Below, one piece after another: positions 4,259 through 12,667 of a stretch of DNA of 17,573 bases. The notes beneath the pieces are model-generated. The model saw only the letters and a list, made by a program, of their open reading frames with translations. It was not told where the DNA came from and searched no databases. Source of the stretch: an uncultured Pelagibacteraceae bacterium (GTDB lineage: Bacteria > Pseudomonadota > Alphaproteobacteria > Pelagibacterales > Pelagibacteraceae); NCBI GenBank assembly GCA_902588335.1, contig CACIOV010000012.1, forward strand, positions 1-17,573, written 5' to 3'. The first letter of the stretch is position 1. Every line of letters starts with the position of its first letter. Position numbers and translations under genes: made by a program.

Positions 4259-6067
4259 TTAAGTCTCTTTATTTATTTTCAAAACACCTATGAAAGCCTC
4301 CTGAGGAATTTCAACTTTTCCAAATTGTTTTGCTCTGGCTTTTCCTTTTTTTTGTTTATCTAATAATTTTCTTTTTCTATCTCTTGCGCCTCCGCCATGG
4401 ATTTTGGTAAGGACGTCTTTTTTAAATCCTTTGATTGTTTCCCTGGCAATAATTTTTCCTCCTATGGCTGCCTGAATTGGAATTTGAAAATTATGTCGTG
4501 GAATTAATTCTTTAAGTTTTTCACAAACTTGCCGACCTTGAGACTGGGCAAAATCTTTGTAAATAATCATCGATAAAGCATCTACGGGTTCTGCATTAAC
4601 AAGTATTCCCATTTTAACTAAGCTTCCTTCTTTGTAGCCCGTGATTTCATAATCAAAACTAGCATAACCGCTTGATAAAGATTTAAGTCGATCATAAAAA
4701 TCAAAAACAACCTCATTTAATGGTAACTCATAGCTTAGTACTGCTCGGTTTCCTGAATAGGTTAAATTATTTTGAACACCTCTTTTGTCTTGGCATATTT
4801 TAATAATTGATCCCAAATATTGATCTGGAGTAATTATTGTTGCTTTAATCCAAGGTTCTTCTATAGACAAAATTTGAGTTGGGTCTGGCATATCAGTTGG
4901 GTTTTGTAATTCTTTAATAGATCCATCTCTTTTATTAATTTTATAAATCACACCAGGCGTTGTTGTAATAAGATTTATATCAAATTCTCTTTCTAATCTT
5001 TGTGTTACTATTTCTAGATGAAGCAAACCCAAAAAACCACAACGAAAACCTAAACCTAAAGCGCTCGAAGCCTCTGGTTCAAATGAAAAACTGGAATCAT
5101 TAAGTTTTAATTTTGCAATTCCATCTTTAAGTTTTTGATATTCAGAATTATCTACAGGAAATAAACCACAGAAAACTACTGGTTTGCTTGGCTTAAATCC
5201 TGGTAGAGGTTTATCTATAGGATTTTGTACATCACATATTGTATCTCCCACTTTAGTATCGGATAAATTTTTTATTCCTGTAATAATGAAACCAATTTCT
5301 CCTGATGAAATTTCATCTACATCTTTTGGTTTTGGAGTAAACACTCCTACTTTTTCGATTGTATGCTCAGTATTATTTGACATCATTCTAATTTTCATTC
5401 CTTTTTTCAAACTTCCATCAATAGCCCTTACTAAAATTACAACTCCTAAGTAGCTGTCATACCAGCTATCTACAAGCAAACACTTCAGAGGATTTTCAAA
5501 ATTTCCTTTGGGTGCAGGTAAAGTTTTTACTATAGATTCTAAAATATCTTCCACTCCTTCGCCTGTTTTTCCTGAACAGTTTATTGTCTTACTTGTATCT
5601 ATTCCAATAACATCTTCAATTTGCTTTTTTACCTTTTCGGTGTCTGAAGCTGGTAAATCAATTTTGTTTAAAACTGGAATAATTTCATGATTATTGTCAA
5701 GGGCCTGGTACACATTGGCTAAAGTTTGTGCTTCAACTCCTTGGGAGCTATCTACGATTAAAATTGAACCTTCGCATGCTGAAAGTGAACGGCTTACTTC
5801 ATAACTAAAATCTACATGACCTGGTGTATCAATAATATTAAGTGTGTAATTTTTTCCGTCTTTTGCTTTATAATTTAAACGAACTGTTTGAGCTTTTATT
5901 GTAATTCCTCTTTCTCTCTCAATATCCATTGAGTCAAGAACTTGTTCTTTCATTTCTCTATCAGTTAAACCACCACATTTATGTATTAATCTATCAGCTA
6001 AAGTAGATTTGCCATGATCGATGTGCGCAATTATTGAAAAATTGCGTATGTTTTCATTGCTGGACAT
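4259..6067 (-). CDS. lepA: elongation factor 4 (LepA), ribosomal GTPase
   Basis: A 602-residue translational GTPase, cytoplasmic and ribosome-bound, credited with back-translocation or a role in initiation and subunit biogenesis. P loop AHIDHGKS at 14-21, switch I ERGITIKAQ at 52-60, DTPGH at 80-84, NKID at 134-137. Domains II, III and V follow. The LepA-specific C-terminal domain is present, with the basic KRKLLDKQKKGKARAK stretch and the ending VEIPQEAFIGVLK typical of EF4. Length is normal. The ATG overlaps the pheT stop by one base (TAATG), indicating translational coupling. It is the last protein gene of the operon, followed 2 nt later by tRNA-Ser. Nothing is missing from the catalytic motifs. 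Confidence 0.98.
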   Translation of the reverse strand: MSSNENIRNFSIIAHIDHGKSTLADRLIHKCGGLTDREMKEQVLDSMDIERERGITIKAQTVRLNYKAKDGKNYTLNIIDTPGHVDFSYEVSRSLSACEGSILIVDSSQGVEAQTLANVYQALDNNHEIIPVLNKIDLPASDTEKVKKQIEDVIGIDTSKTINCSGKTGEGVEDILESIVKTLPAPKGNFENPLKCLLVDSWYDSYLGVVILVRAIDGSLKKGMKIRMMSNNTEHTIEKVGVFTPKPKDVDEISSGEIGFIITGIKNLSDTKVGDTICDVQNPIDKPLPGFKPSKPVVFCGLFPVDNSEYQKLKDGIAKLKLNDSSFSFEPEASSALGLGFRCGFLGLLHLEIVTQRLEREFDINLITTTPGVIYKINKRDGSIKELQNPTDMPDPTQILSIEEPWIKATIITPDQYLGSIIKICQDKRGVQNNLTYSGNRAVLSYELPLNEVVFDFYDRLKSLSSGYASFDYEITGYKEGSLVKMGILVNAEPVDALSMIIYKDFAQSQGRQVCEKLKELIPRHNFQIPIQAAIGGKIIARETIKGFKKDVLTKIHGGGARDRKRKLLDKQKKGKARAKQFGKVEIPQEAFIGVLKINKET

Positions 6068-8469
6068 TAGGATCTTAGCGAAGCACCTGTTACTTCTTGA
6101 ACTGTTGATATAATTTTTTTGCTTATTTGATCGATATCTTTTTCACTCAAAGTTTTATCTTTAGGTTCTAATGTTACATTAAATGCAATAGATTTCTTTC
6201 CTGGCGTAATATTATCTCCTTGATAGACATCAAAAATTTTTACACTTTTAATTAATTCTTTATCAATTTTCTTGACCAAATTAATAATTTCTCCGGAACT
6301 ATATTTTGCATCAATAACAAAAGCAAAATCTCTAACTACTTTTTGATAATCAGAGACCATATATTGGGGTTTTGCTTCTCTAATTTTCTTCCTTGATTCT
6401 GGTACGTTGTCTAAAAAAATTTCAAAACCTAAAATATTATCGGTTCTTAAATCTAATTTTTTAATAATTGATGGATGTATTTCTCCAAAATATGCAAGCT
6501 CTGGGCCACTAGTTGATCCTAATGACAACAAACCAGATCTACCTGGGTGATACCATTTTTTTGTTTTATTGCTTACGGTTATTCTTGAGTTGTCAATACC
6601 CACTTCGTTTAAAGTTCTTAAAGCATCACTTTTAATATCAAAAACATCAAAATTTCTCTCTTTTTCTATCCAATTTTTTCTAGAATATTTCCCTGTTTTA
6701 ATTGCACCAATCATTGTTGATTGTTCTCCAGGTTTGTTTCCTTTAAAAACTGGTCCTATCTCAAACAGCATTAGATCTTCAAAATTTCTATGAATGTTTT
6801 TTTTTGCGCTAATAATTAAATTAGAATAAAGAGATGATCTTAAAACATCTAAATCAGATGAAATTGGATTAGACAGTTTAATTTCATTTTTTAATTCTGA
6901 AAATAAACTATCTGTCTTTGAGTCAGTAAATGACCAAGTGATTGCTTCTGTAAAACCTTTTGATGCAACTGACCTTTGGGAAAAATGAAAAAGCTTTTGT
7001 TTATAATTTAGTACATCTTTAATATTTTCTTTTTCAGGATTTATTAAAGGCACTTTGTCATAACCTTTGATTCTTGTTAGCTCTTCAATAAGATCTATAT
7101 CTTCTTTAATATCTGGTCTCCAAGTAGGGGGCAGAACTTTTATCTTTTTTCCACTCATTTTTAAAGTGCACCCTAATGAATGTAAAATTTTTTTAATTTC
7201 CGCTCCAGTTATTGAAAACCCAATAACTTTTGAAAATTTTTCTATTTCTAAATCGATTATTTTTCTTTCATCTTTTATTTTCCCTACGATTGAGAACTTG
7301 CTTGCCTCACCGCCACATATTTCCAGTATCATAGACATTCCAAGTTCTAACCCTAGTTTTATAGAATCGGGGTCTATACCTCTTTCAAATCTATATTTAG
7401 CATCGGTATCAATATTTAATATTTTAGAAGTTTTTCTGATTGATGATGGTAAAAAATATGCAGATTCTAATAAAATATTTTTAGTTGATAATTCTGTGCC
7501 AGATCTAGTTCCTCCAATAATTCCTCCAAGACCTAAAACACCTGCTTTATCGCTTATTGCACACATATTGTTTTGAAGTGTGTATTTTTTATTGTCCAAA
7601 GCTTCAAAGGACTCTCCCTTTTTTGAGTTTCTAACAATGATTTCTTGATCAATCTTATTAGCATCGTAAGCGTGCAAAGGTCGATTTAGATCGAACATTA
7701 CATAATTGGTAACATCTACAATCGCTGATATAGGCTTCAGACCTAAGGATATGATTCTTTTTTTAAGCCAGTCTGGGCTTTCTTTATTTTGAACATTTTT
7801 AATATATACACTTCCGAAAATACCACATCCTTGGATTTTTTCTTTTTTTATCGAAACTTTAATTGGACTTTTAAATTTTTGATTTATTTTAGCAGAAGAT
7901 TCTTTTTTTAAATTCCCCAAACCAGAAGATGCCAAATCTCTGGCAATTCCTCGAACACCTAAACAATCAGGTCTATTTGGCGTAATAGCAATATCCATAG
8001 TTTTTTCTCCAACATTCTTAAAATATTTGTCACCAATATTTTTTTCTTTTTTATTTAATTCAATAATTCCTTCTTTGTCCGAAGACTCATCGAGTTCGTA
8101 GCCTGAGCAAAGCATCCCGTGAGATTCTATTCCTCTTATTTTTGCTACTTTCAATTTCATGTTTGTTTTGGGTATAACTGCACCAGGAGGAGCATAAACT
8201 GCAAATAGTCCATCTCTAGCATTTGAAGCTCCGCAAACAACTTTAATTAGACCTCCAGAGCCTACGTCAACATCACAAAGCTTTAATTTATCTGCGTTAG
8301 GATGTTTTTGAGATTTAATAATTTTACAAACAATAAAATTATCTAAATTATCATTTGATGATTTTATATTTTCTACTTCTAAACCAATTTCTGTCAAACG
8401 CTCTGCTACTTGATTCAAATTTGCTTTTGTAGTCAAATGGTTTTTTAACCATGATAAAGAAGTTATCAT
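6067..8469 (-). CDS. pheT: phenylalanine--tRNA ligase beta subunit
   Basis: An 800-residue beta subunit of the alpha2-beta2 PheRS, which charges tRNA-Phe. The N-terminal tRNA-binding OB domain is clear at about 39-150 (NFIVCKIIKSQKHPNADKLK, then VVCGASN). The B3/B4 editing domain follows, with FDLNRPLHAYDA near 254-265. The B5 domain lies at about 400-475, and a catalytic-like module follows that does not itself bind Phe. A ferredoxin-fold anticodon-binding domain closes the protein (about 705-799; VVRDFAFVID). Length is normal for the bacterial long form. The start ATG overlaps the pheS stop (ATGA, 4 bp), so the two subunits are coupled for stoichiometric synthesis. A 169-codon open frame on the opposite strand at 7067-7576 is a shadow. 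Confidence 0.98.
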   Translation of the reverse strand: MITSLSWLKNHLTTKANLNQVAERLTEIGLEVENIKSSNDNLDNFIVCKIIKSQKHPNADKLKLCDVDVGSGGLIKVVCGASNARDGLFAVYAPPGAVIPKTNMKLKVAKIRGIESHGMLCSGYELDESSDKEGIIELNKKEKNIGDKYFKNVGEKTMDIAITPNRPDCLGVRGIARDLASSGLGNLKKESSAKINQKFKSPIKVSIKKEKIQGCGIFGSVYIKNVQNKESPDWLKKRIISLGLKPISAIVDVTNYVMFDLNRPLHAYDANKIDQEIIVRNSKKGESFEALDNKKYTLQNNMCAISDKAGVLGLGGIIGGTRSGTELSTKNILLESAYFLPSSIRKTSKILNIDTDAKYRFERGIDPDSIKLGLELGMSMILEICGGEASKFSIVGKIKDERKIIDLEIEKFSKVIGFSITGAEIKKILHSLGCTLKMSGKKIKVLPPTWRPDIKEDIDLIEELTRIKGYDKVPLINPEKENIKDVLNYKQKLFHFSQRSVASKGFTEAITWSFTDSKTDSLFSELKNEIKLSNPISSDLDVLRSSLYSNLIISAKKNIHRNFEDLMLFEIGPVFKGNKPGEQSTMIGAIKTGKYSRKNWIEKERNFDVFDIKSDALRTLNEVGIDNSRITVSNKTKKWYHPGRSGLLSLGSTSGPELAYFGEIHPSIIKKLDLRTDNILGFEIFLDNVPESRKKIREAKPQYMVSDYQKVVRDFAFVIDAKYSSGEIINLVKKIDKELIKSVKIFDVYQGDNITPGKKSIAFNVTLEPKDKTLSEKDIDQISKKIISTVQEVTGASLRS

Positions 8470-9533
8470 CTGCTTAAACCCCTATAATTTGTTGGGACAT
8501 CAAGTGGATCAAATCCATAAAATTCTAGCCATCTAATATCGCTTTCAAAAAAAGCTCTAAGATCATTTATTCCATATTTCAACATAGCTAATCGATCAAT
8601 TCCCACACCGAATGCATACCCTTGATACTGCTTAGGATTTACTTTTGCATTTTTAAGAACGTTAGGATGTACCATTCCGCAACCAAGAATTTCCAACCAT
8701 TTATCTCCTTCTCCGATTTTAATTTTTCCATCCTGAATTTTATATCCAATATCTACTTCTGCTGATGGTTCGGTAAAAGGAAAATGGCTGGGTCTAAACC
8801 TAATTTTTACTTTTTCAACTTCAAAAAACTTCTTAACAAAATAGTATAAGCATCCCTTAAGATGACCCATGTTAACATTTTTATCTATATGCAAACCTTC
8901 CAATTGATGAAACATGGGTGAATGTGTTTGATCACTATCATGTCTATAAGTTCTTCCAGGAGCAATTATTTTGAAGGGTGGTTTACTCTTCAACATTGTT
9001 CTTATTTGAACTGGTGATGTATGTGTTCGTAAAAGTAAATTTTTAGAACGATCAAGATAAAAGGTATCATGCATATCTCTTGCTGGGTGATTTTCGGGAG
9101 TATTTAGTGCAGAAAAATTATAGTATTCATTTTCAACATCTGGCCCCTCTTCAACAGAAAAACCAATCTCAGAAAAAATAGAAGTTACTTCATCTATAAC
9201 TTGAGAAACTGGATGAATTTTTCCTGCAAAATAAGTTCTGCCGGGTAAAGTTACATCTATTTTTTCATTTCTAAGTTTTTTGTTTATTTCTGATTGATCA
9301 AAGTCAATAAGTTTTTTTTCCAGAAGTTCTGTAACTTTGATTTTAAGATTATTAAGTTTTGAAGCAAATTCTTTTCTGTGACCTTGATCCAAGTTACCGA
9401 TTTTTTGAAAAAGTTCAGTAATAATTCCTTTTTTACCAAAAATTTCAGTTTTTACTAAATCTAAAGATTTGTGATCATTTACATTTTTTATTCTATTTAA
9501 AATGTTTGTCTCAATTTGGTTAAAATTTTCCAT
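8466..9533 (-). CDS. pheS: phenylalanine--tRNA ligase alpha subunit
   Basis: A 355-residue catalytic subunit of PheRS. Residues 1-90 form the N-terminal helical arm that contacts tRNA. The class II aminoacyl-tRNA synthetase core begins at about 100 (PGRTYFAGKIHPVSQ). Motif 2 is APGRTYRHDSDQTHSPMFHQ at 191-210. FPFTEPSAEV at 251-260 belongs to the Phe pocket region. Motif 3 is GYAFGVGIDRLAMLKYG at 305-321. All catalytic residues expected in these motifs are visible. There is no convincing Shine-Dalgarno before the ATG. It follows rplT by 56 bp, and no Phe-rich leader peptide (pheM type) was found in that gap. Confidence 0.98.
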   Translation of the reverse strand: MENFNQIETNILNRIKNVNDHKSLDLVKTEIFGKKGIITELFQKIGNLDQGHRKEFASKLNNLKIKVTELLEKKLIDFDQSEINKKLRNEKIDVTLPGRTYFAGKIHPVSQVIDEVTSIFSEIGFSVEEGPDVENEYYNFSALNTPENHPARDMHDTFYLDRSKNLLLRTHTSPVQIRTMLKSKPPFKIIAPGRTYRHDSDQTHSPMFHQLEGLHIDKNVNMGHLKGCLYYFVKKFFEVEKVKIRFRPSHFPFTEPSAEVDIGYKIQDGKIKIGEGDKWLEILGCGMVHPNVLKNAKVNPKQYQGYAFGVGIDRLAMLKYGINDLRAFFESDIRWLEFYGFDPLDVPTNYRGLSR

Positions 9534-9583
9534 ACTAAAATATTTTCAAGTGATTCCCTGCTTTACTGAAGATAATAGAAATA

Positions 9584-9600
9584 CCCTTATTAGTTAAGGG
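9584..9600 (-). promoter_or_regulatory. small hairpin at the rplT stop codon
   Basis: On the minus strand CCCTTA (9600-9595), loop ACTAA, TAAGGG (9589-9584) forms a 6-bp stem with three G-C pairs. The rplT stop codon sits in the loop and at the stem edge. No U tract follows (TATTTCTATTATC), so it is not a strong terminator. It may damp transcription into pheS or protect the upstream mRNA end. Confidence 0.3.
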
Positions 9601-9946
9601 AGGATTGTACTTTTTTTACAATAGATTTGAATACTTCTGGATTATTATAGGCAATATCTGCTAAAACTTTTCTATCTAGCTTAATTCCTGACTTATTAAG
9701 GCCATTTATAAACTTTGAATAAGTGATTCCTTCAGCTCTAACTCCAGCATTTATTCTTTGTATCCACAAAGATCTAAATTCTCTTTTTTTTGCTCTTCGA
9801 TCTCTATAGGAATACTGCATTGCTTTTTCTAAAGCTTGTTTTGCAACACGGATAGTATTCTTTCTTCTTCCGAACTGACCCTTTACTTGTTTCAGTACTT
9901 TCTTGTGTCGAGCGTGACTTGTAACTCCTCTTTTTACTCTTGCCAT
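9590..9946 (-). CDS. rplT: 50S ribosomal protein L20
   Basis: A 118-residue basic protein needed for early 50S assembly, binding 23S rRNA. The opening MARVKRGVTSHARHKKVLK and the motifs GRRKNTIRVAKQALEKAMQY and RRAKKREFRSLWIQRINA are diagnostic, with the usual C-terminal domain (GLNKSGIKLDRKVLADIA). Length is standard. The start ATG is 1 nt after the rpmI stop; the preceding AGAGG, which overlaps the end of rpmI, acts as ribosome-binding site. In other bacteria L20 represses its own operon; I see no clear operator here. Confidence 0.99.
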   Translation of the reverse strand: MARVKRGVTSHARHKKVLKQVKGQFGRRKNTIRVAKQALEKAMQYSYRDRRAKKREFRSLWIQRINAGVRAEGITYSKFINGLNKSGIKLDRKVLADIAYNNPEVFKSIVKKVQSSLN

Positions 9947-9947
9947 A

Positions 9948-10154
9948 TTAACCTCTTAAGCTGTAGGGCATATAAGATTTAACAATTTTCGAATCTTGCT
10001 TCGACATAATTGTAGTGCCTCTTTGTTTTCTTATTTGTGAATTTGTTCTTTTAATCATTCCATGTCTTTTACCTGATTGGGGCATCTTAACTTTTCCTTT
10101 AGCAGTTAATTTAAATCTTTTTTTTGCTGAACTTTTAGTTTTTAACTTGGGCAT
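9948..10154 (-). CDS. rpmI: 50S ribosomal protein L35
   Basis: A 68-residue, highly basic 50S protein. MPKLKTKSSAKKRFKLTAKG is the standard start of L35; the GKRHGM motif follows, and the C-terminus is typical. It is immediately followed by rplT. A 47-bp gap separates it from infC and holds a plausible internal promoter. No Shine-Dalgarno precedes the ATG (AACTCCGTTAATTTTATG), so initiation is SD-independent or uses upstream coupling. Confidence 0.98.
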   Translation of the reverse strand: MPKLKTKSSAKKRFKLTAKGKVKMPQSGKRHGMIKRTNSQIRKQRGTTIMSKQDSKIVKSYMPYSLRG

Positions 10155-10167
10155 AAAATTAACGGAG

Positions 10168-10196
10168 TTTATACAAATTTTATATTTGATTTACAA
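10168..10196 (-). promoter_or_regulatory. probable internal promoter for rpmI-rplT
   Basis: On the minus strand TTGTAA (10196-10191) and TATAAA (10173-10168) are separated by exactly 17 nt, a good sigma-70 arrangement in the gap between infC and rpmI. Predicted initiation is about 6-8 nt downstream, leaving a very short leader before the rpmI ATG at 10154. AT-rich DNA gives false matches, hence moderate confidence. Confidence 0.4.
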
Positions 10197-10201
10197 TAAG
10201 A

Positions 10202-10747
10202 TTATAATGGCTGAACTATCATAATGATCTGTTTTCCTTCAAACTTCGGCTGAACTTCAACCTTTCCAAGGACGTTTGTGTCATTAATAATACGTTGCAT
10301 GAGTTCATGACCCAAATGGGTATGTTGCATTTCTCTTCCCTTAAATTGGACAGTGAACTTAACTTTGTCTCCCTTAGATAAAAATTTTTGAGCATTTTTA
10401 ATTTTAAAATTATAGTCATGAATTTCTGTAACAGGTCTAAGTTTAATTTCTTTTAAATTAATAATTTTTTGCTTCTTTTTTGCTTTGTTTGCTTTTTTTT
10501 GCAGATCGTATTTATATTTTCCAATATCAATAATTTTGCAGACTGGAGGGTTGGCATTTGGAGAAATTTCTATTAAATCTAAACCTTCTTGTTTTGCTAT
10601 ATCGATTGCCTCTTTAGTATTAAGAACGCCGAGATTTTTTCCATCACTGCTTATAACTTGAACTTGTGGTGAACGAATCCTTTCATTTGTTTTGGGACCT
10701 TTCGGTTTTGTTCTTCTCTGAAAATAATTTTGTCTTTGATATACCAC
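10202..10747 (-). CDS. infC: translation initiation factor IF-3
   Basis: A 181-residue initiation factor that keeps 30S subunits free and checks the initiator tRNA. The N-domain has VQVISSDGKNLGVLNTKEA and GLDLIEISPNANPPVCKIIDIGKYKY; the Lys-rich linker follows at about 90-106; the C-domain has EIKLRPVTEIHDYNFK and FLSKGDKVKFTVQFKGRE. The N-terminus carries a short basic extension as in other alphaproteobacteria. The chosen start is GTG (10747-10745), directly abutting the thrS stop (TAAGTG); no ATG or Shine-Dalgarno is available nearby. A rare start codon for infC is known in Escherichia coli (AUU) and is used there for autoregulation, so the non-ATG start here may matter. Confidence 0.97.
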   Translation of the reverse strand: MVYQRQNYFQRRTKPKGPKTNERIRSPQVQVISSDGKNLGVLNTKEAIDIAKQEGLDLIEISPNANPPVCKIIDIGKYKYDLQKKANKAKKKQKIINLKEIKLRPVTEIHDYNFKIKNAQKFLSKGDKVKFTVQFKGREMQHTHLGHELMQRIINDTNVLGKVEVQPKFEGKQIIMIVQPL

Positions 10748-12664
10748 TTAATTTATTGGAAATTTATTTTTTTGAGATATTTTTTTAATTGCTTGGTCAA
10801 GTGGAAGGGTTTCTTGTTTTTCCGATCCTAATTTTCTAATTGTAACACTTTTATTTTTAACTTCTTTTTCACCACAAATTAACAATAGCGGTACCTTAGA
10901 CAATGAATGTTCTCTAATTTTGTAATTTATTTTTTGATTTCTTAGATCCACTTCAGCATTTATATCTGCTTTCAAACATTGTTCAAATATTTTTTTTGCA
11001 TAATTATCAAATTCTGAAGCTATTGGGAGGACTACAGCCTGTAAAGGAGCTAGCCATAACGGCAACTTTCCAGCATAATGTTCTATTAAAATTCCAATAA
11101 ATCTTTCTAAGGAACCAAATAAAGCTCGATGTAACATAACTGGAACTTTCTTTAATCCATCGCTTGCAACATAAGTAGCTCCAAGTCTTGAGGGAAGATT
11201 TAGATCTACTTGCAAAGTTCCACACTGCCAATCACGTCCAATAGTATCTCGAAGTACAAAATCTATTTTAGGTCCGTAAAATGCTCCTTCGCCTTTATTA
11301 ATCTCATATTTTAACTTTGTATGTTTTATTGCTTTTAATAATGCAGATTCTGCTTTATCCCAAATATTATCATCTCCTACTCTTTTTTTAGGTCTGTCAG
11401 AAAATTGTAACAAGACATTTTCAAAACCAAGATCTTTGTAAATTTCTAATATTAAATTGGTTACACTTAAACATTCATTAGTAATTTGATCTTCTGTACA
11501 AAAAATATGCGCATCATCCTGGGTAAAAGCTCTAACTCTTAATAGGCCGTGTAAAGCACCCGAAGGTTCATATCTGTGAACTTTTCCAAATTCTGATAAT
11601 TTAAGAGGAAGATCTCTATAACTTTTAAGTCCTTGATTAAATACTTGTATGCATCCAGGGCAATTCATTGGTTTAATTGCAAAAGTTTTTTCATCAGGAG
11701 TTTCTGAAGTAAACATATTTTCACCAAATTTTTCCCAATGACCCGATTGTTCCCACAAAGTTTTGTCCAATATTTCTGGAGTATTAATCTCTTTATAACC
11801 TGCATTTTTTTGTTTTTGCCTCATATAACCAACAAGAGTTTGGAATAAAGCCCAACCTTTATGGTGCCAAAAAACTGCACCGGGACTCTCTTCCCGAAAA
11901 TGAAATAAATCCATTTCTTTGCCAATTTTTCTATGATCTCTTTTTCCTGCTTCTTCCAATCTTAAAAGATATTCGTCTAATTCTTTTTTGTTACGCCAAC
12001 AAGTGCCGTATATCCTTTGTAACATTTCATTTTTTGAATCTCCTCTCCAATAGGCGCCGGCGACCTTTGTAAGCTTAAATGCTTTACCAACTTTTCCAGT
12101 TGATGGAAGATGAGGTCCTTTACATAAATCATGCCATTTACCATGATGATAAATTGAAACTTCTTCATTCTTTGGAATGTCTTTTATTATTTCAGCTTTG
12201 TAATGTTCCCCTATTTTTTTAAAATGTTTTATCGCATCATCTCTTTTCCAAACTTCTCTTGAGGTCAAATCATCACGATCTATTATTTCTTTCATTTTAT
12301 CTTCGATTTTTTTTAAATCATTATCAGTAAAAGGTTCTTTTCTAGAAAAATCATAATAAAAACCATCCTCAATTACAGGACCAATCGTCACTTGTGTTCC
12401 GGGGAATAGTTCTTGCACTGCCATTGCTAATACATGCGCAGCATCATGTCTGATTACTTCTAAACCCTCTTTGTCTTTTTTCGTTATTATTTTTACTTCT
12501 ACGTCTTTATTAATTGTAAAGCTTAAATCTTTAAGCTCACCATTTACGCTCATTACGCAAGCCTCTTTAGCCAATGACTTGCTAATTTTATTTACTATTT
12601 CAAAACCGTCAATTTTTTTTGAGAATGGAATTTTTTTACCATCTAACAATTTTATATCTGGCAT
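10748..12664 (-). CDS. thrS: threonine--tRNA ligase
   Basis: A 638-residue class II synthetase that charges tRNA-Thr and edits Ser-tRNA-Thr. TGS domain at 1-61. The editing domain carries HDAAH (His73, His77) and the C-x3-H pair Cys181/His185, so proofreading residues are intact. The catalytic core has motif 1 near 268-300, the zinc site Cys335 (MNCPG), His386 and His512, motif 2 from 361 to 380, and motif 3 near 511-525 (MLHRALFGSLERF). The anticodon-binding domain is about 540-638. Length matches the bacterial norm. The ATG is 3 nt after the stop of the upstream glycosyltransferase, and infC begins right after its stop, as in the widespread thrS-infC-rpmI-rplT order. Confidence 0.98.
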   Translation of the reverse strand: MPDIKLLDGKKIPFSKKIDGFEIVNKISKSLAKEACVMSVNGELKDLSFTINKDVEVKIITKKDKEGLEVIRHDAAHVLAMAVQELFPGTQVTIGPVIEDGFYYDFSRKEPFTDNDLKKIEDKMKEIIDRDDLTSREVWKRDDAIKHFKKIGEHYKAEIIKDIPKNEEVSIYHHGKWHDLCKGPHLPSTGKVGKAFKLTKVAGAYWRGDSKNEMLQRIYGTCWRNKKELDEYLLRLEEAGKRDHRKIGKEMDLFHFREESPGAVFWHHKGWALFQTLVGYMRQKQKNAGYKEINTPEILDKTLWEQSGHWEKFGENMFTSETPDEKTFAIKPMNCPGCIQVFNQGLKSYRDLPLKLSEFGKVHRYEPSGALHGLLRVRAFTQDDAHIFCTEDQITNECLSVTNLILEIYKDLGFENVLLQFSDRPKKRVGDDNIWDKAESALLKAIKHTKLKYEINKGEGAFYGPKIDFVLRDTIGRDWQCGTLQVDLNLPSRLGATYVASDGLKKVPVMLHRALFGSLERFIGILIEHYAGKLPLWLAPLQAVVLPIASEFDNYAKKIFEQCLKADINAEVDLRNQKINYKIREHSLSKVPLLLICGEKEVKNKSVTIRKLGSEKQETLPLDQAIKKISQKNKFPIN

Positions 12665-12667
12665 TTA

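Noticed and set aside
7067..7576. 169-codon open frame on the plus strand inside pheT
   Set aside because: It is fully antisense to a well conserved gene, has an unremarkable hydrophobic composition expected of complementary AT-rich sequence, and lacks a ribosome-binding site.
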